Shown: positions 1 to 9,574, counted from the stretch's first letter. The stretch is DNA of 64,000 nt from Bradyrhizobium sp. CCBAU 53338 (GCF_015291665.1 NZ_CP030048.1:3472001-3536000); one strand, 5' to 3'. Numbers and translations: made by a program. Notes: generated from the sequence alone by a model not told the origin.

Positions 1-1
1 C

Positions 2-586
2 TTCGCGCTGGATGCGACGATGAGCCGGCAGCCGACCTGGGACATGGCCTGCGCGCTTCAGGTCGACATGTTTCGCGAGGCCGCAGCGCTCGGCAGCCTC
101 GACATCCGGCTCGTCTATTATCGCGGCTTCAACGAATGTCGAGCGACGGGATGGATTTCGGACAGCGGCAAGCTTGCGACGCTGATGAGCAAGATCGATT
201 GCCGCGGCGGCGACACCCAGATCGGCAGGGTGCTGACCGATGCGCGGCGTGAGGCGGTCGCATCGGGCGTGCGTGCCGTGGTCTTCGTCGGCGACGCCAT
301 GGAAGAGAAGGTCGATGCGCTCTGCGCCAAGGCCGGCGAACTCGGCATGCTGAAAGTGCCGGTGTTCCTGTTTCAGGAAGGTCATGATGTGGTCGCCGAA
401 CACGCGTTTCGCGAAATCGCACGTCTGACGGGCGGCGCCTGGTGCCGGTTCGATCCGGGCGCGGCGGCGCAGCTGCGCGAGCTGTTGCGCGCCGCCGCGG
501 CCTACGCTGCCGGCGGTCGCGAGGCGCTGTTGAAATTGGCGAAGACGGCGAACGGCGCGGCGCAACTGATCGGGCAGATGAAGTAG
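2..586 (+). CDS. VWA domain-containing protein, 5'-truncated by the window edge
   Basis: The open frame runs in from the window edge. The codons just before the first ATG (position 20) read FALDATMS, which supplies a MIDAS-type D-x-T-x-S metal site (Asp at 11-13). The ATG at 20 therefore lies inside the domain and is not the start. About 195 residues are visible. The later part (VFVGDAMEE, VPVFLFQEG) fits the alternating strands and helices of a von Willebrand factor A fold, which usually mediates metal-dependent protein-protein contacts. No signal peptide can be judged because the N-terminus is missing. Partner unknown; a J-domain gene follows on the same strand at 1029. Confidence 0.8.
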   Translation, partial: FALDATMSRQPTWDMACALQVDMFREAAALGSLDIRLVYYRGFNECRATGWISDSGKLATLMSKIDCRGGDTQIGRVLTDARREAVASGVRAVVFVGDAMEEKVDALCAKAGELGMLKVPVFLFQEGHDVVAEHAFREIARLTGGAWCRFDPGAAAQLRELLRAAAAYAAGGREALLKLAKTANGAAQLIGQMK

Positions 587-590
587 TGCG

Positions 591-873
591 TCAAGCCGGC
601 GCGGCCTGCGCCGGAGGCTGAGCCGCAACCGGCGGCAGCAGGCGTCCCTGCACAATCGAGCGACTCGGCCCGCGCGAAAATCCAACGCAGCGCGAAGAGA
701 GCAATCAGCGCAGCCCAGACGACGGAGGCGAGACCGAGAATGATTTCACCGACGATGGCGGGCAAGTGCCAGACCTGGTGCGCAGCGCGCCAGGCAAGGC
801 CAAGACCTGCAAGGCCAAGCACGATACCGAAGAACGCGGCCGGTACTATCGGTGGCTTGAACACGTTGCTCAT
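591..873 (-). pseudogene. Internally deleted SLAC1/TehA-type anion transporter remnant
   Basis: A GAGGGA ribosome site precedes an ATG at 873. The first 70 residues (FFGIVLGLAGLGLAW, HLPAIVGE, ALRWIFARAE) look like the N-terminus of a SLAC1/TehA C4-dicarboxylate/tellurite-resistance transporter with two membrane segments. Family members are about 320 residues. Here the similarity stops near position 664 at the point where such proteins begin their third helix. A different frame then reads GRLLPPVAAQPPAQAAPA and stops at 591, which looks like an original C-terminal tail. In the starting frame translation would run antisense into the VWA gene down to 502. I infer an out-of-frame internal deletion of about 700 bp. 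Confidence 0.7.
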
Positions 874-1028
874 CGTTCCCTCGAAATCCTCACCATCACC
901 CCTGCGATAATGATGCGACCTCCGCTACCGCCGACAGTGACGGAATTGAACCTCTCGTGTCGCCTTCCGATCGTGGACTGATGGAAGGACAACATGCTTT
1001 TTGACAAGAGGGCGACTATATTCCGGCC

Positions 1029-1754
1029 ATGACCCTGATCGCCGGCGTTGTGGCCGTTATCACGCTTTATCTGTTGCTCCAGATGTTCCGCGCCGCGAAT
1101 CCGGCGGCGTTGGCGCGGGCCATCAAGGTCGGCGGCGGCGTGGTCGCGCTCGCAGTGGCCGCCTTCACCGGATTGAGGGGCGAACTGGCGGTCGCGATCC
1201 CGCTCGGAATATTCGGGGCGGGATTGCTCGGCTGGACGCCGCTCGCGAATGCGGGGTTCGGGAATATGGGGGGGCTGTTTGGCGGTGGCGCAACGCGCCC
1301 GTCCGGCCAGAGTTCGCGCGTGCGCTCGCAATTCCTGGACATGCGGCTCGATCACGAGTCAGGCCAGCTCTCGGGCGAGATCGTCGCCGGACCTTACGCC
1401 GGACGCAGCCTCGACGAGTTCGATCTCGCTAGCCTGCTGGCGATGGTCCCGGCGTTCGACGCCGAGAGCGTGGCCCTACTCGAAAGCTATCTGGACCGCC
1501 GGTTTCCCGCCTGGCGTCAGAACGCGCAAGGCAACGCGGCAGGGGGGCAACGCCGCACGACGGCGAGCGGCAAAATGACGGCGGAGGAAGCCTATCAGAT
1601 CCTTGGCTTGCAGCCGGGAGCGGGGCGCGACGACATCAGCCGGGCGCACAAATCCCTCATGAAGAAACTGCATCCCGACCAGGGGGGCTCGACGTACCTC
1701 GCTGCCCGGGTAAACGAGGCCAAGGATACTCTGCTTCGTACGCATAACGGCTAA
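1029..1754 (+). CDS. Membrane-anchored J-domain (DnaJ-like) protein
   Basis: A 241-residue protein. Hydrophobic segments fill residues 1-20 and about 35-80 (including VVALAVAAFTGL and AVAIPLGIFGAGLLG). A middle region follows, and a C-terminal J domain from about residue 183 begins MTAEEAYQILGL and holds the diagnostic HPD tripeptide (KKLHPDQGG). J domains stimulate the Hsp70 ATPase DnaK. The membrane anchor followed by a terminal J domain resembles the Tim14/Pam18 or DjlA layout. Start at the ATG at 1029. The client is unknown, and the only close same-strand neighbour is the VWA gene. Confidence 0.85.
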   Translation: MTLIAGVVAVITLYLLLQMFRAANPAALARAIKVGGGVVALAVAAFTGLRGELAVAIPLGIFGAGLLGWTPLANAGFGNMGGLFGGGATRPSGQSSRVRSQFLDMRLDHESGQLSGEIVAGPYAGRSLDEFDLASLLAMVPAFDAESVALLESYLDRRFPAWRQNAQGNAAGGQRRTTASGKMTAEEAYQILGLQPGAGRDDISRAHKSLMKKLHPDQGGSTYLAARVNEAKDTLLRTHNG

Positions 1755-1920
1755 CTCCGGCACCACGCCACAAACGCCCGTACCGTGTAAGCTCCGCTTG
1801 CTCCGTTTGCCGTCGCCCGATGCCCGCCATTGTCGGCGTGGTCGATCCCTTGAGCAAAGTTTTAACCGTAAATTCTTGACGAGAGGTTGTCGCGGAACAG
1901 CTTCCCGCGCCACCGCATCC

Positions 1921-1956
1921 CCGAAACAAAAATGCCCGCGCAAGGCGCGGGCATTT
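1921..1956 (-). terminator. Rho-independent terminator of the D,D-carboxypeptidase gene
   Basis: A perfect 12-bp stem (1930-1941 with 1945-1956) has a 3-nt loop. Read on the minus strand it is followed by a T-rich run. It lies 24 bp beyond the stop codon of the carboxypeptidase gene at 1980. Confidence 0.9.
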
Positions 1957-1979
1957 CGGTTTGGAAAGGCCGGGAGAGC

Positions 1980-3782
1980 TCAGTTGCGGACGGTCATGCA
2001 GGAGATGTCGGCGCGCTTCAGCGTCCGGCACACTGCCTCGGCCTGGTCCCGCTCGAGGCCGGCGAAGCGGGCGCGGTAGAGCTTGCGATTGTCCCTGGCG
2101 ACGACAGGCTCCGTGAACGGGTCGGCCTTGCTAAGCAGGCCTCGGGCCGAACTGCGGGCGGTTTCGATGCGCTGCTGGGCCTCGCTCTCGCTCTCGAGCG
2201 CGCCAACCTGGACGATCCAGCCGCTATGGGTAACAGCGGGCCTGGTTGTGGCGCTCATCTGGAGCGGCTGCGGTGCCGGATCGGCCGAGGCAAGCCTGGC
2301 GACGGGAGCGGGCGCCGGGGAAGCGGCCGTGGCCGCCGGGAGCACCCCGAGGATGCCCTTGCCGGTGCCGAAGCCTGCGGGCTGCTGCGGCATTTCGGAC
2401 GGGGCGGGCTCCGACCTGTTGATGACGTCGGCCCGGGCGACGACGGCGCCGGAGGTCTCGGCGACGTCGTTGCGGGGTGAAATCGTGTTGGTGACCTGCG
2501 GGGCGACCTGGGTCGGTGCGGCGGAGGCAACCTTCACTGCGCCGGCCTTGACCTGAACCGTCTTGACCCGGACCGGCTTCATCGGCTCGGACGAACCCGG
2601 AATGAGGGAGAGCGGCTGGCTCGAGATCACGCCATTGGTCAGCGGCGCGGGTTCGATCCTGGACTCCATCGGCTTGGCTTCAGGCTTGGGCTGGACCGGC
2701 GGCATCGCGGCCGTCGCGGCGGCAAGGGTCGCCAGGCGCGAGGGACGCGGCGCGGCTGCCTCGGGGGAAGGAGCGGCCGCGACCTGAACCGGCTGAGCGG
2801 GGCGGGCTGGGATATCCGACGCATCGGCGACGTCGGTGTTGGCGTCGGCGCTATTACGCTCGGTCACCGCGGCGACGGTGTGGGTGGTCGCACCCTTCTC
2901 GAGGTTCTCCGCGAGCAGGTTGCGCATGATGGCATCGCGCGAGCCGCCGCTGCGGCCGCCCAGCACCACGCCGATCAAATGGCGGTTGCCGCGGCGCAAC
3001 GAGGTCACCAGGTTGAAGCCTGAGGCGCGCGTGTAGCCGGTCTTGATGCCGTCCACGCCCTCGACGCTGCCGAGCAGGTGATTGTGGTTGCGGATCTGCT
3101 CACCGCGCCAGGTGAAGGAGGTGGTCGAGAAATAGCGATAATAGCGCGGGAAGCGCTCCTGGATGGCGCGGCCGAGCGTGGCCTGGTCGCGAGCGGTGGT
3201 GACCTGTTCGTCGTTCGGCAGTCCATTGGCGTTGCGATAGACCGTCTTGGACATGCCGAGCGCGCGCGCCTTGCGCGTCATCATCGCGGCGAAATCGTCC
3301 TCGTCGCCGGCGATCGCTTCCGCGATCACCACGGCCGCGTCGTTGGCCGAGCGGGTGACGAGGCCCTTGATCGCGTCTTCCACGCGGATGGTCTGGCCGG
3401 CATGCAGATTGAGCTTGGTCGGATCCTGGTCGGCGGCGTGCTGGGACACCGGCATCTCGGTGTCGAGCTTCATCTTGCCGGACTCCAGGCGCTCGAACAG
3501 AAGATAGAGCGTCATGATCTTGGTGAGCGAAGCGGGATGGCGCAGCCCGTCGGGGTTGTTCGACTGGAGCACCGCGCCGGAATTGCCGTCGACGATGATC
3601 GACGCGAATTTCGGGCTGGAGCTCTCGGACGCTTCGCGCTGCACCCGGTGGTGTGCGTAATGGCGCCGATGGCGCCGCGCGTCGGCTGCATCGGTCGTGA
3701 AGATGACGGCAGTTGTGACCGTGAGAAGCCCGAAAACGCCGACCCGCGCCAAGCGCGAGGAAGACCAGTTGTTACGAAGCAT
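1980..3782 (-). CDS. D-alanyl-D-alanine carboxypeptidase (PBP5/6 family) with C-terminal SPOR domain
   Basis: A 600-residue periplasmic penicillin-binding protein that removes the terminal D-Ala from peptidoglycan pentapeptides. A hydrophobic segment at residues 12-30 acts as signal or anchor. The three serine-peptidase motifs are SLTK at 85-88, SAN at 145-147 and KTG at 247-249. A long Pro/Ala-rich linker (about 310-510) leads to a SPOR domain (about 520-600, beginning GWIVQVGAL), which in characterised proteins binds denuded septal glycan and targets proteins to the division site. The SPOR fusion makes it longer than PBP5 (about 400 residues). It is monocistronic, with a strong terminator. 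Confidence 0.92.
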   Translation of the reverse strand: MLRNNWSSSRLARVGVFGLLTVTTAVIFTTDAADARRHRRHYAHHRVQREASESSSPKFASIIVDGNSGAVLQSNNPDGLRHPASLTKIMTLYLLFERLESGKMKLDTEMPVSQHAADQDPTKLNLHAGQTIRVEDAIKGLVTRSANDAAVVIAEAIAGDEDDFAAMMTRKARALGMSKTVYRNANGLPNDEQVTTARDQATLGRAIQERFPRYYRYFSTTSFTWRGEQIRNHNHLLGSVEGVDGIKTGYTRASGFNLVTSLRRGNRHLIGVVLGGRSGGSRDAIMRNLLAENLEKGATTHTVAAVTERNSADANTDVADASDIPARPAQPVQVAAAPSPEAAAPRPSRLATLAAATAAMPPVQPKPEAKPMESRIEPAPLTNGVISSQPLSLIPGSSEPMKPVRVKTVQVKAGAVKVASAAPTQVAPQVTNTISPRNDVAETSGAVVARADVINRSEPAPSEMPQQPAGFGTGKGILGVLPAATAASPAPAPVARLASADPAPQPLQMSATTRPAVTHSGWIVQVGALESESEAQQRIETARSSARGLLSKADPFTEPVVARDNRKLYRARFAGLERDQAEAVCRTLKRADISCMTVRN

Positions 3783-4065
3783 GGAACCCCGTCCCCGTTT
3801 GTGACTTGATCACCGGCTCGTGAGGCGAAATTGTGCCCTGCGGACCCGGGATCATTACCTGCTCATGCTGTCCCTCCGCTGGTGCTCACTGCGGGGGACG
3901 TTGGGCCTGAGCCGCTGTTCTGGCTAAGGTGATGTTCTCAAACGGCTTTTGACCGTCTGCGGAAGGTGAACACGTCCAGGGAATCAGGGTAGGGTGCCGC
4001 GGTTTCCAAAAGCTTAAGGAACCCTTGCGGGAAAGCCCGGGAATCTCCGTAACTTGCATCGATTT
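3783..4065. other. Intergenic region between dac-type gene and phasin
   Basis: No coding region is supported here. The left part should hold the promoter of the carboxypeptidase gene, but no convincing -35/-10 pair stands out. The right part leads into the phasin operators at 4066. Confidence 0.5.
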
Positions 4066-4111
4066 TTGTGCGTCGCACAAGATTCTTGACTTTTTTGTGC
4101 GTTGCACTAAT
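4066..4111 (+). promoter_or_regulatory. Phasin promoter with two operator-like palindromes (candidate PhaR sites)
   Basis: The first site is a perfect inverted repeat, TTGTGC-GTC-GCACAA, at 4066-4080. A near copy, TTGTGC-GTT-GCAC, lies at 4095-4107, with centres 29 bp apart. Both contain TGC-N3-GCA, the core I associate with PhaR, the repressor of polyhydroxyalkanoate granule genes. A TTGACT hexamer (4086-4091) lies between them, and the second palindrome sits where RNA polymerase would span from -35 to -10. Assignment to PhaR is inference. Confidence 0.65.
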
Positions 4112-4170
4112 TGTGGGCAGAGTCAGGGAGCCGGGGCTTCCGGACACGAGCCAGGGAAAAGGATTTCAAG

Positions 4171-4509
4171 ATGTTCAAGGTTGAAGACTTCCAGAACTAC
4201 GGGAAAGAGCATTTCGAGACGTGCGTTGCGTCCGCGACCTCGGTGCAGCATGGCCTCCAGGCGATCGCCAGCGCTTATGGCGACTACACCAAGAAGTCCT
4301 TTGAAGACACCAAGTCGTTCGTCGAGAAGCTTTCCGGCGTGAAGTCGCTGGACAAGGCGATGGAAGCCCAGACCGACTTCGCCCGCTCCGCCTACGAGAC
4401 CTTCGTCGCGGAATCGCAGAAGATCGCCGGCCTCTACAGCGACCTCGCCAAGCAGGCGTTCAAGCCGGTCGAGACGGTCGTGTCGAAGTTCACGCCGGCC
4501 GCGCAGTAA
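4171..4509 (+). CDS. Phasin family protein (polyhydroxyalkanoate granule-associated)
   Basis: A 112-residue amphipathic helical protein beginning MFKVEDFQNYGKEH. The ATG at 4171 is preferred over an upstream in-frame ATG at 4111 because a purine-rich AGGGAAAAGGA lies just ahead of it and phasins start at this motif. The helices (VQHGLQAIASAYGDYTKK, AYETFVAESQKIAGLYSDL) fit the phasin family, which coats PHA granules and controls their size and number. The gene is alone, with its own palindrome-bearing promoter and a strong terminator. Confidence 0.88.
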   Translation: MFKVEDFQNYGKEHFETCVASATSVQHGLQAIASAYGDYTKKSFEDTKSFVEKLSGVKSLDKAMEAQTDFARSAYETFVAESQKIAGLYSDLAKQAFKPVETVVSKFTPAAQ

Positions 4510-4530
4510 TTTCTAAACTCCTGGAATCAA

Positions 4531-4560
4531 AAAGCCCGGCTGAATCAGCCGGGCTTTTTT
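4531..4560 (+). terminator. Rho-independent terminator after the phasin gene
   Basis: The inverted repeat AGCCCGGCT (4533-4541) and AGCCGGGCT (4547-4555) is followed by a T run. A-rich flanks on the left may make it work in both directions, which would also serve the convergent TadG-like gene ending at 4583. Confidence 0.9.
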
Positions 4561-4582
4561 TCGTTTGTTGCGATGGCTTCGA

Positions 4583-5968
4583 TCAGCGTGCCACGCGCAG
4601 CTTCGACAGCGATGTGCCGATGCTCTGGAAAACCGAGACGGTCTGGTTGGCCGACGTGATCAGGAAGAACTTGTCGGTGCTGCTCGCGCAATATTGCATC
4701 ACGCTCGAGGTCGGATCGGAGCCGGTGTTGACCTGCACCGTGTAGATCGTGATGCCCTGGGCCTTGATGTTGTCGCACAGGATCTTCTGCCGTGCGTCGA
4801 TCGAGCCGTTGAACTGGGTGTTGCCGTTGCCGTAGGCCGGCCAACGATCTTCGGTGTTGAGGCCGTCCGACAGCAGGATGATCGCCTGCTTGTAGGTGTA
4901 GTTGCTGTCGAGCGCAGGCGCATTCATCGGCGAACTTTGCTGAAGCGTCATCCACGCCCATGCCAGTCCGATCGGTTGGTTGGTACCGCCGGTGGGCTGC
5001 ATGTTGTTGATCGTCGTCTTGATCGACGTCCAGTCGTAGCTCAGCGGCATGATCGGCTGAAGCTGGGGGCTGTTGCCGGTCTTGCAGTAATATTCGCCGT
5101 TTTCATAATACTCTTCGGCCGGGAACAGGGTCGCGACGTTGCTTGTCGTCGGCGTGGTGCTCTGCGTGTCGTAGGGCTGGGTGCGGTCGGTCACGCAGCC
5201 GGTCCAGGTGTTGTGGTTGGCCGGCGTCCAGGTCGAACTGGTGCATTGGCCCCAACTGTTGCGCGCAGTGCAGGTGCTGGTGCCGTTCGCAGAATTCCAG
5301 TCCGTCCAGTCGAGCCATGACTGGCTGTAATTGGTGCTGCCGACATTGACGTCCTTGGCGAAGGGGACGACCGAGATGTAGATGTCGCCATTGGTCTTCG
5401 CGAGCGTGCTGAGCTGGTCGACCAGGTTGCTGGCGGCGGTGCGCAGGGCGCCGATCTTCCCGCTCTGGGCCATCGAGCCGGTGTTGTCGAGTGCCATGGC
5501 GACGCGCATCCGCGTCATGCCCCAGGCACTGGTGGACGACGTGTTGATGTCGAGCGTCGGGTAGCCGGCAATCTTCATGAAGGTGGTCGTGAAGTTGCCG
5601 TCACCGGTGACCTGGATGGTCGAGCCCATGGACGTGCTCGCGGTGTAGGTCGCGTTAACCGTGACGTTCGGCAGTGCCGAGGTGTCGGTGAACAGCGCGT
5701 TGAAATAGGCGGTCGCCTTCGTGCTGATCTGCGCCGTTGTGATGGCGCCTGATGACAAGTCCTTGGACAGCATCAGCGCGGTCGAGTCGAGCGCTGCCTG
5801 CATCGAGGAGCGGGCCTGCACGGCGCGACTGTAGTCGACGGCCGCGCCGACGAAGCCCAGGATCGGGACCAGCGCGATGGCAAAGATCACGGCAATGTTG
5901 CCTTGCTCGGCCCCGGCGAAGCGGGCGAGCTGTCGTCTGGTGCGGCTGACAGCGGGCAAGCAAGACAT
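4583..5968 (-). CDS. TadG-like pilus-locus protein with VWA domain
   Basis: A 461-residue protein. The N-terminus has the TadE/TadG-type single membrane helix (about 24-45, in the context GNIAVIFAIALVPILGFVG) followed by DYSRAVQARSSMQAALD. A large extracytoplasmic region carries a VWA domain whose MIDAS loop is DNTGS (Asp161), plus several Cys and many Thr/Ser/Trp residues. TadG-like proteins belong to Flp/Tad pilus loci, where they are thought to support pilus assembly or surface anchoring. No other tad genes are present here, so this is an orphan copy. Confidence 0.85.
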   Translation of the reverse strand: MSCLPAVSRTRRQLARFAGAEQGNIAVIFAIALVPILGFVGAAVDYSRAVQARSSMQAALDSTALMLSKDLSSGAITTAQISTKATAYFNALFTDTSALPNVTVNATYTASTSMGSTIQVTGDGNFTTTFMKIAGYPTLDINTSSTSAWGMTRMRVAMALDNTGSMAQSGKIGALRTAASNLVDQLSTLAKTNGDIYISVVPFAKDVNVGSTNYSQSWLDWTDWNSANGTSTCTARNSWGQCTSSTWTPANHNTWTGCVTDRTQPYDTQSTTPTTSNVATLFPAEEYYENGEYYCKTGNSPQLQPIMPLSYDWTSIKTTINNMQPTGGTNQPIGLAWAWMTLQQSSPMNAPALDSNYTYKQAIILLSDGLNTEDRWPAYGNGNTQFNGSIDARQKILCDNIKAQGITIYTVQVNTGSDPTSSVMQYCASSTDKFFLITSANQTVSVFQSIGTSLSKLRVAR

Positions 5969-6453
5969 GGCGATCCCCGAGATCTGTGATTTTGCCCGAT
6001 TTCACGCCACATCTTTCAACGGCGGGTAAATTGGGCCGTAGAAAAACGGAGGAATCTCGCGCCGAACCGCCCCGGCCATGTCCGTGTCGGGTTCCTGGTC
6101 AACACGGTCTGAACAGGCTGACCGGAAATTTTTGTCAAATCGGTCCGGATTGATTAACCTTGATCAGGATCGCCCGGACCGGGAATCGGGACCGCCGCGG
6201 CCGCATTGGCTGGACCTTTGCACGCTTGCGACGAGCCGGGGGCAGGCCCATATTCCCACTAATCGATCCGGTGCCGACCGGACCGATGGGAAGCGGCGAT
6301 CCAACAAGGCGGCGCGCCAGTGCGAGGTCCCGTAAGGTGGGGCTGCGCGGCAGACTGTCATACGCTTCCGTGGGGAATTTGAACGCCTGAGCCATGCCGC
6401 AATTGTCTTCCAGACTCGACCTGTCCGCGGCCGCCGCCGCCCACGCTCCCCGG
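5969..6453. other. Intergenic region upstream of the TadG-like gene and clpS
   Basis: A stretch of about 480 bases between divergent genes. I see no supported ORF, RNA gene or strong hairpin. It presumably carries both promoters. The first part of an alternative clpS reading (from an ATG at 6394) also lies here. Confidence 0.5.
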
Positions 6454-6786
6454 ATGAGCAATGACGAGAACCGTTCCGGAGGCCCGGCGGGTCCGAACAC
6501 GTCGGTCATCACCAAGGTCAAACCGAAGACCAAGCGGCCGAACCTCTACCGTGTGCTGATCCTCAACGACGACTACACGCCGATGGAATTCGTCGTCCAC
6601 GTGCTGGAGAAGTTCTTCCAGAAGGACGTCGAGGCAGCGACCAAGATCATGCTGCATGTCCACCATCACGGCATCGGCGAGTGCGGCGTGTTCACCTACG
6701 AGATTGCCGAGACCAAGGTGACGCAGGTGATGGACTTTGCCCGCAAGCATCAACACCCGCTGCAATGCGTGATGGAAAAGAAGTAG
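6454..6786 (+). CDS. clpS: ATP-dependent Clp protease adaptor ClpS
   Basis: A 110-residue adaptor that binds ClpA and delivers N-degron substrates to ClpAP. The family signature is clear: [18 protein letters not shown], then [22 protein letters not shown], with the acidic and hydrophobic pocket residues expected for N-end recognition. An in-frame ATG at 6394 would add 20 residues. Neither start has a strong ribosome site. I prefer 6454 because it gives the usual short flexible N-terminus ahead of the fold. clpA follows 300 bp downstream, as in many alphaproteobacteria. Confidence 0.93.
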   Translation: MSNDENRSGGPAGPNTSVITKVKPKTKRPNLYRVLILNDDYTPMEFVVHVLEKFFQKDVEAATKIMLHVHHHGIGECGVFTYEIAETKVTQVMDFARKHQHPLQCVMEKK

Positions 6787-7086
6787 GGCACGACAAGGCA
6801 CCTTCGAAGCCGCCCCTTGCGCATGGCACAGTGTGATCGTCGCGTGATCTGTTGGCGTGGCGTCGATGACCATCGGCAAAACTACGGAAATCCGCGCCGG
6901 CGAGAATCCGTCTGGGAATCCTGCCCAAATCGGAACGGGTTTTGCATCGAAAATACCGCAGGTGTGTCGCTGCCGAGTCGCGGAACCGGTCTTTCGCCGC
7001 GATCTTGTATAACTATATGTGACAAAGGTTGTTGTTGCCTGACCGGGCGATGACGATCATGATGGTGGGGGCCATAGAGGACGCGA
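6787..7086. other. clpS-clpA intergenic region
   Basis: Three hundred bases without a supported gene. There is no obvious terminator after clpS and no strong inverted repeat, so read-through from clpS into clpA is possible, with a second promoter near clpA also possible. Confidence 0.45.
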
Positions 7087-9498
7087 ATGCCGACTTTTTC
7101 CCAAAGCCTTGAACAATCCCTGCATCGTGCGCTGGCGATCGCCAACGAGCGTCATCACCAATACGCGACGCTCGAGCATCTCCTGCTTTCCTTGATCGAC
7201 GATTCCGACGCAGCCGCCGTGATGCGCGCCTGTAGCGTCGATCTCGACAAGCTGCGCACGAGCCTCGTCAATTATCTTGAAACCGAATTCGAGAATCTGG
7301 TGACGGACGGCGCCGATGACGCCAAGCCGACCGCCGGTTTCCAGCGCGTGATCCAGCGCGCGGTGATCCATGTGCAGTCATCCGGTCGCGAAGAGGTGAC
7401 CGGTGCGAACGTGCTGATCGCGATCTTCGCCGAGCGCGAAAGCCATGCCGCGTACTTCCTGCAAGAGCAGGACATGACGCGCTATGACGCCGTCAATTAC
7501 ATCAGCCACGGCATTGCCAAGCGGCCGGGCGTCTCCGAGGCACGACCCGTGCGCGGTGTCGACGAGGAGACCGAGACCAAGGGCAACGAGGACGCCAAGA
7601 AGAAGGGCGAGGCGCTCGAGACCTATTGCGTCAACCTCAACAAGAAGGCGCGTGACGGCAAGATCGATCCGGTGATCGGGCGCAATTCCGAGATCAACCG
7701 CGCGATCCAGGTGCTGTGCCGCCGGCAGAAGAACAATCCGTTGTTCGTGGGTGAGGCCGGCGTCGGCAAGACCGCGATCGCGGAGGGCCTCGCCAAGCGC
7801 ATCGTCGACAGTGAAGTGCCGGAGGTTCTGGCGGCTGCGACCGTGTTCTCGCTGGACATGGGCACGCTGCTCGCGGGCACGCGCTATCGCGGCGACTTCG
7901 AAGAGCGTCTCAAGCAGGTGCTCAAGGAGCTCGAGGCGCATCCCAACGCCATCCTGTTCATCGACGAGATCCACACCGTGATCGGTGCGGGCGCGACGTC
8001 GGGCGGGGCGATGGATGCTTCGAACCTGCTCAAGCCGGCGCTCGCCTCGGGCACGATCCGCTGCATGGGCTCGACCACCTACAAGGAATACCGCCAGCAC
8101 TTCGAGAAGGACCGCGCGCTGGTGCGGCGTTTCCAGAAGATCGACATCAACGAGCCGACGGTCGAGGACGCCATCGCGATTCTCAAGGGCCTCAAGCCCT
8201 ACTTCGAGGACTACCACCGGCTGAAATACACCAATGAGGCGATCGAGGCTGCGGTGCAACTGTCCTCGCGCTACATCCACGACCGCAAGCTGCCCGACAA
8301 GGCGATCGACGTGATCGACGAATCCGGCGCGGCGCAGATGCTGGTCGCCGAGAACAAGCGCAAGAAGACGATCGGCATCAAGGAGATCGAGACCACGATC
8401 GCCTCGATGGCGCGGATCCCGCCGAAGAGCGTGTCGAAGGACGATGCCGAGGTGCTCAAGCATCTCGAGCAGACCCTGAAGCGCACGGTGTTCGGCCAGG
8501 ACAAGGCGATCGAGTCGCTTGCGGCATCGATCAAACTGGCGCGTGCCGGCTTGCGCGAGCCGGAGAAGCCGATCGGCTGCTATTTGTTCTCGGGCCCGAC
8601 CGGCGTCGGCAAGACCGAGGTCGCGAAGCAACTGGCGGCGACACTCGGCGTCGAGTTGCTGCGCTTCGATATGTCCGAATACATGGAGCGGCACACCGTG
8701 TCGCGCCTGATCGGTGCGCCCCCCGGCTATGTCGGCTTCGACCAGGGCGGCTTGTTGACCGACGGCGTCGATCAGCATCCGCATTGCGTTGTGCTGCTCG
8801 ACGAAATCGAGAAGGCGCATCCCGACCTCTACAACGTGCTGCTCCAGATCATGGACCACGGCCGGCTCACCGACCACAACGGCAAGCAGGTCAACTTCCG
8901 CAACGTGATCCTGATCATGACCACGAATGCGGGCGCGGCGGATCTTGCCAAGCAGGCGTTCGGCTTCACGCGTTCGAAGCGGGAAGGCGACGATCACGAG
9001 GCGATCAACCGGCAGTTCGCGCCGGAATTCCGCAACCGCCTCGATGCCATCGTCTCGTTCGGCCATCTCAGCGTCGAGGTGATCGGCACCGTGGTCGAGA
9101 AGTTCGTGCTTCAGCTCGAGGCGCAACTCGGCGACCGCGACGTCACCATCGAGCTGTCTGAGCCCGCCAAGACCTGGCTGGTCCAGCACGGCTATGACGA
9201 GCAGATGGGTGCTCGGCCGATGGCTCGCGTGATCCAGGAGCACATCAAGAAGCCGCTGGCTGACGAAGTGCTGTTCGGCAAGCTCAAGGGTGGCGGCCAC
9301 GTCCGCGTCGTCCTGGTCAAGGACGAGGCCGACGAGACCAAGGACAAGATCGGTTTCGAGTTCGTCGAAGGCCCGGTCACGCCGAAGCAGGAAAAGCTGC
9401 CCGGCACCCGCAAGCGCCCGCCGGGCAAGCCCAACAAGCCGGGCGGCCCCGGCGGCTCCAAGGGGCCGACCTCGAAGGGCCCGCTGGTCAAGGCTTGA
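7087..9498 (+). CDS. clpA: ATP-dependent Clp protease ATP-binding subunit ClpA
   Basis: An 803-residue AAA+ unfoldase that feeds proteins to ClpP and partners with ClpS. Visible parts: an N-terminal Clp_N double repeat (from residue 1, beginning [16 protein letters not shown]), a first AAA+ module with Walker A GEAGVGKT near 222 and Walker [10 protein letters not shown] near 289, and a second module with Walker A GPTGVGKT near 504 and the arginine-rich D2 small domain. The C-terminus has a Gly/Pro/Lys-rich tail ([15 protein letters not shown]) beyond the usual end of about 760 residues. No long middle domain is present, which distinguishes it from ClpB. Confidence 0.97.
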   Translation: MPTFSQSLEQSLHRALAIANERHHQYATLEHLLLSLIDDSDAAAVMRACSVDLDKLRTSLVNYLETEFENLVTDGADDAKPTAGFQRVIQRAVIHVQSSGREEVTGANVLIAIFAERESHAAYFLQEQDMTRYDAVNYISHGIAKRPGVSEARPVRGVDEETETKGNEDAKKKGEALETYCVNLNKKARDGKIDPVIGRNSEINRAIQVLCRRQKNNPLFVGEAGVGKTAIAEGLAKRIVDSEVPEVLAAATVFSLDMGTLLAGTRYRGDFEERLKQVLKELEAHPNAILFIDEIHTVIGAGATSGGAMDASNLLKPALASGTIRCMGSTTYKEYRQHFEKDRALVRRFQKIDINEPTVEDAIAILKGLKPYFEDYHRLKYTNEAIEAAVQLSSRYIHDRKLPDKAIDVIDESGAAQMLVAENKRKKTIGIKEIETTIASMARIPPKSVSKDDAEVLKHLEQTLKRTVFGQDKAIESLAASIKLARAGLREPEKPIGCYLFSGPTGVGKTEVAKQLAATLGVELLRFDMSEYMERHTVSRLIGAPPGYVGFDQGGLLTDGVDQHPHCVVLLDEIEKAHPDLYNVLLQIMDHGRLTDHNGKQVNFRNVILIMTTNAGAADLAKQAFGFTRSKREGDDHEAINRQFAPEFRNRLDAIVSFGHLSVEVIGTVVEKFVLQLEAQLGDRDVTIELSEPAKTWLVQHGYDEQMGARPMARVIQEHIKKPLADEVLFGKLKGGGHVRVVLVKDEADETKDKIGFEFVEGPVTPKQEKLPGTRKRPPGKPNKPGGPGGSKGPTSKGPLVKA

Positions 9499-9516
9499 TC
9501 CGCGCTTCATGAATCT

Positions 9517-9546
9517 AAAAAGGCCGGCTGAAGAGCCGGCCTTTTT
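9517..9546 (+). terminator. Rho-independent terminator after clpA
   Basis: A perfect 13-bp stem, AAAAAGGCCGGCT (9517-9529) with 9534-9546, has a GAAG loop and a T run. It lies 19 bp after the clpA stop and also faces the convergent exporter gene at 9575. Confidence 0.92.
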
Positions 9547-9574
9547 GTTCATGCCCTGTCATAAACTGAGGACG

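Noticed and set aside
7378..9552. 724-codon open frame antisense to clpA
   Set aside because: It is the GC-driven shadow of clpA. Composition is rich in Leu, Arg, Asp and His with no domain, and clpA is certain.
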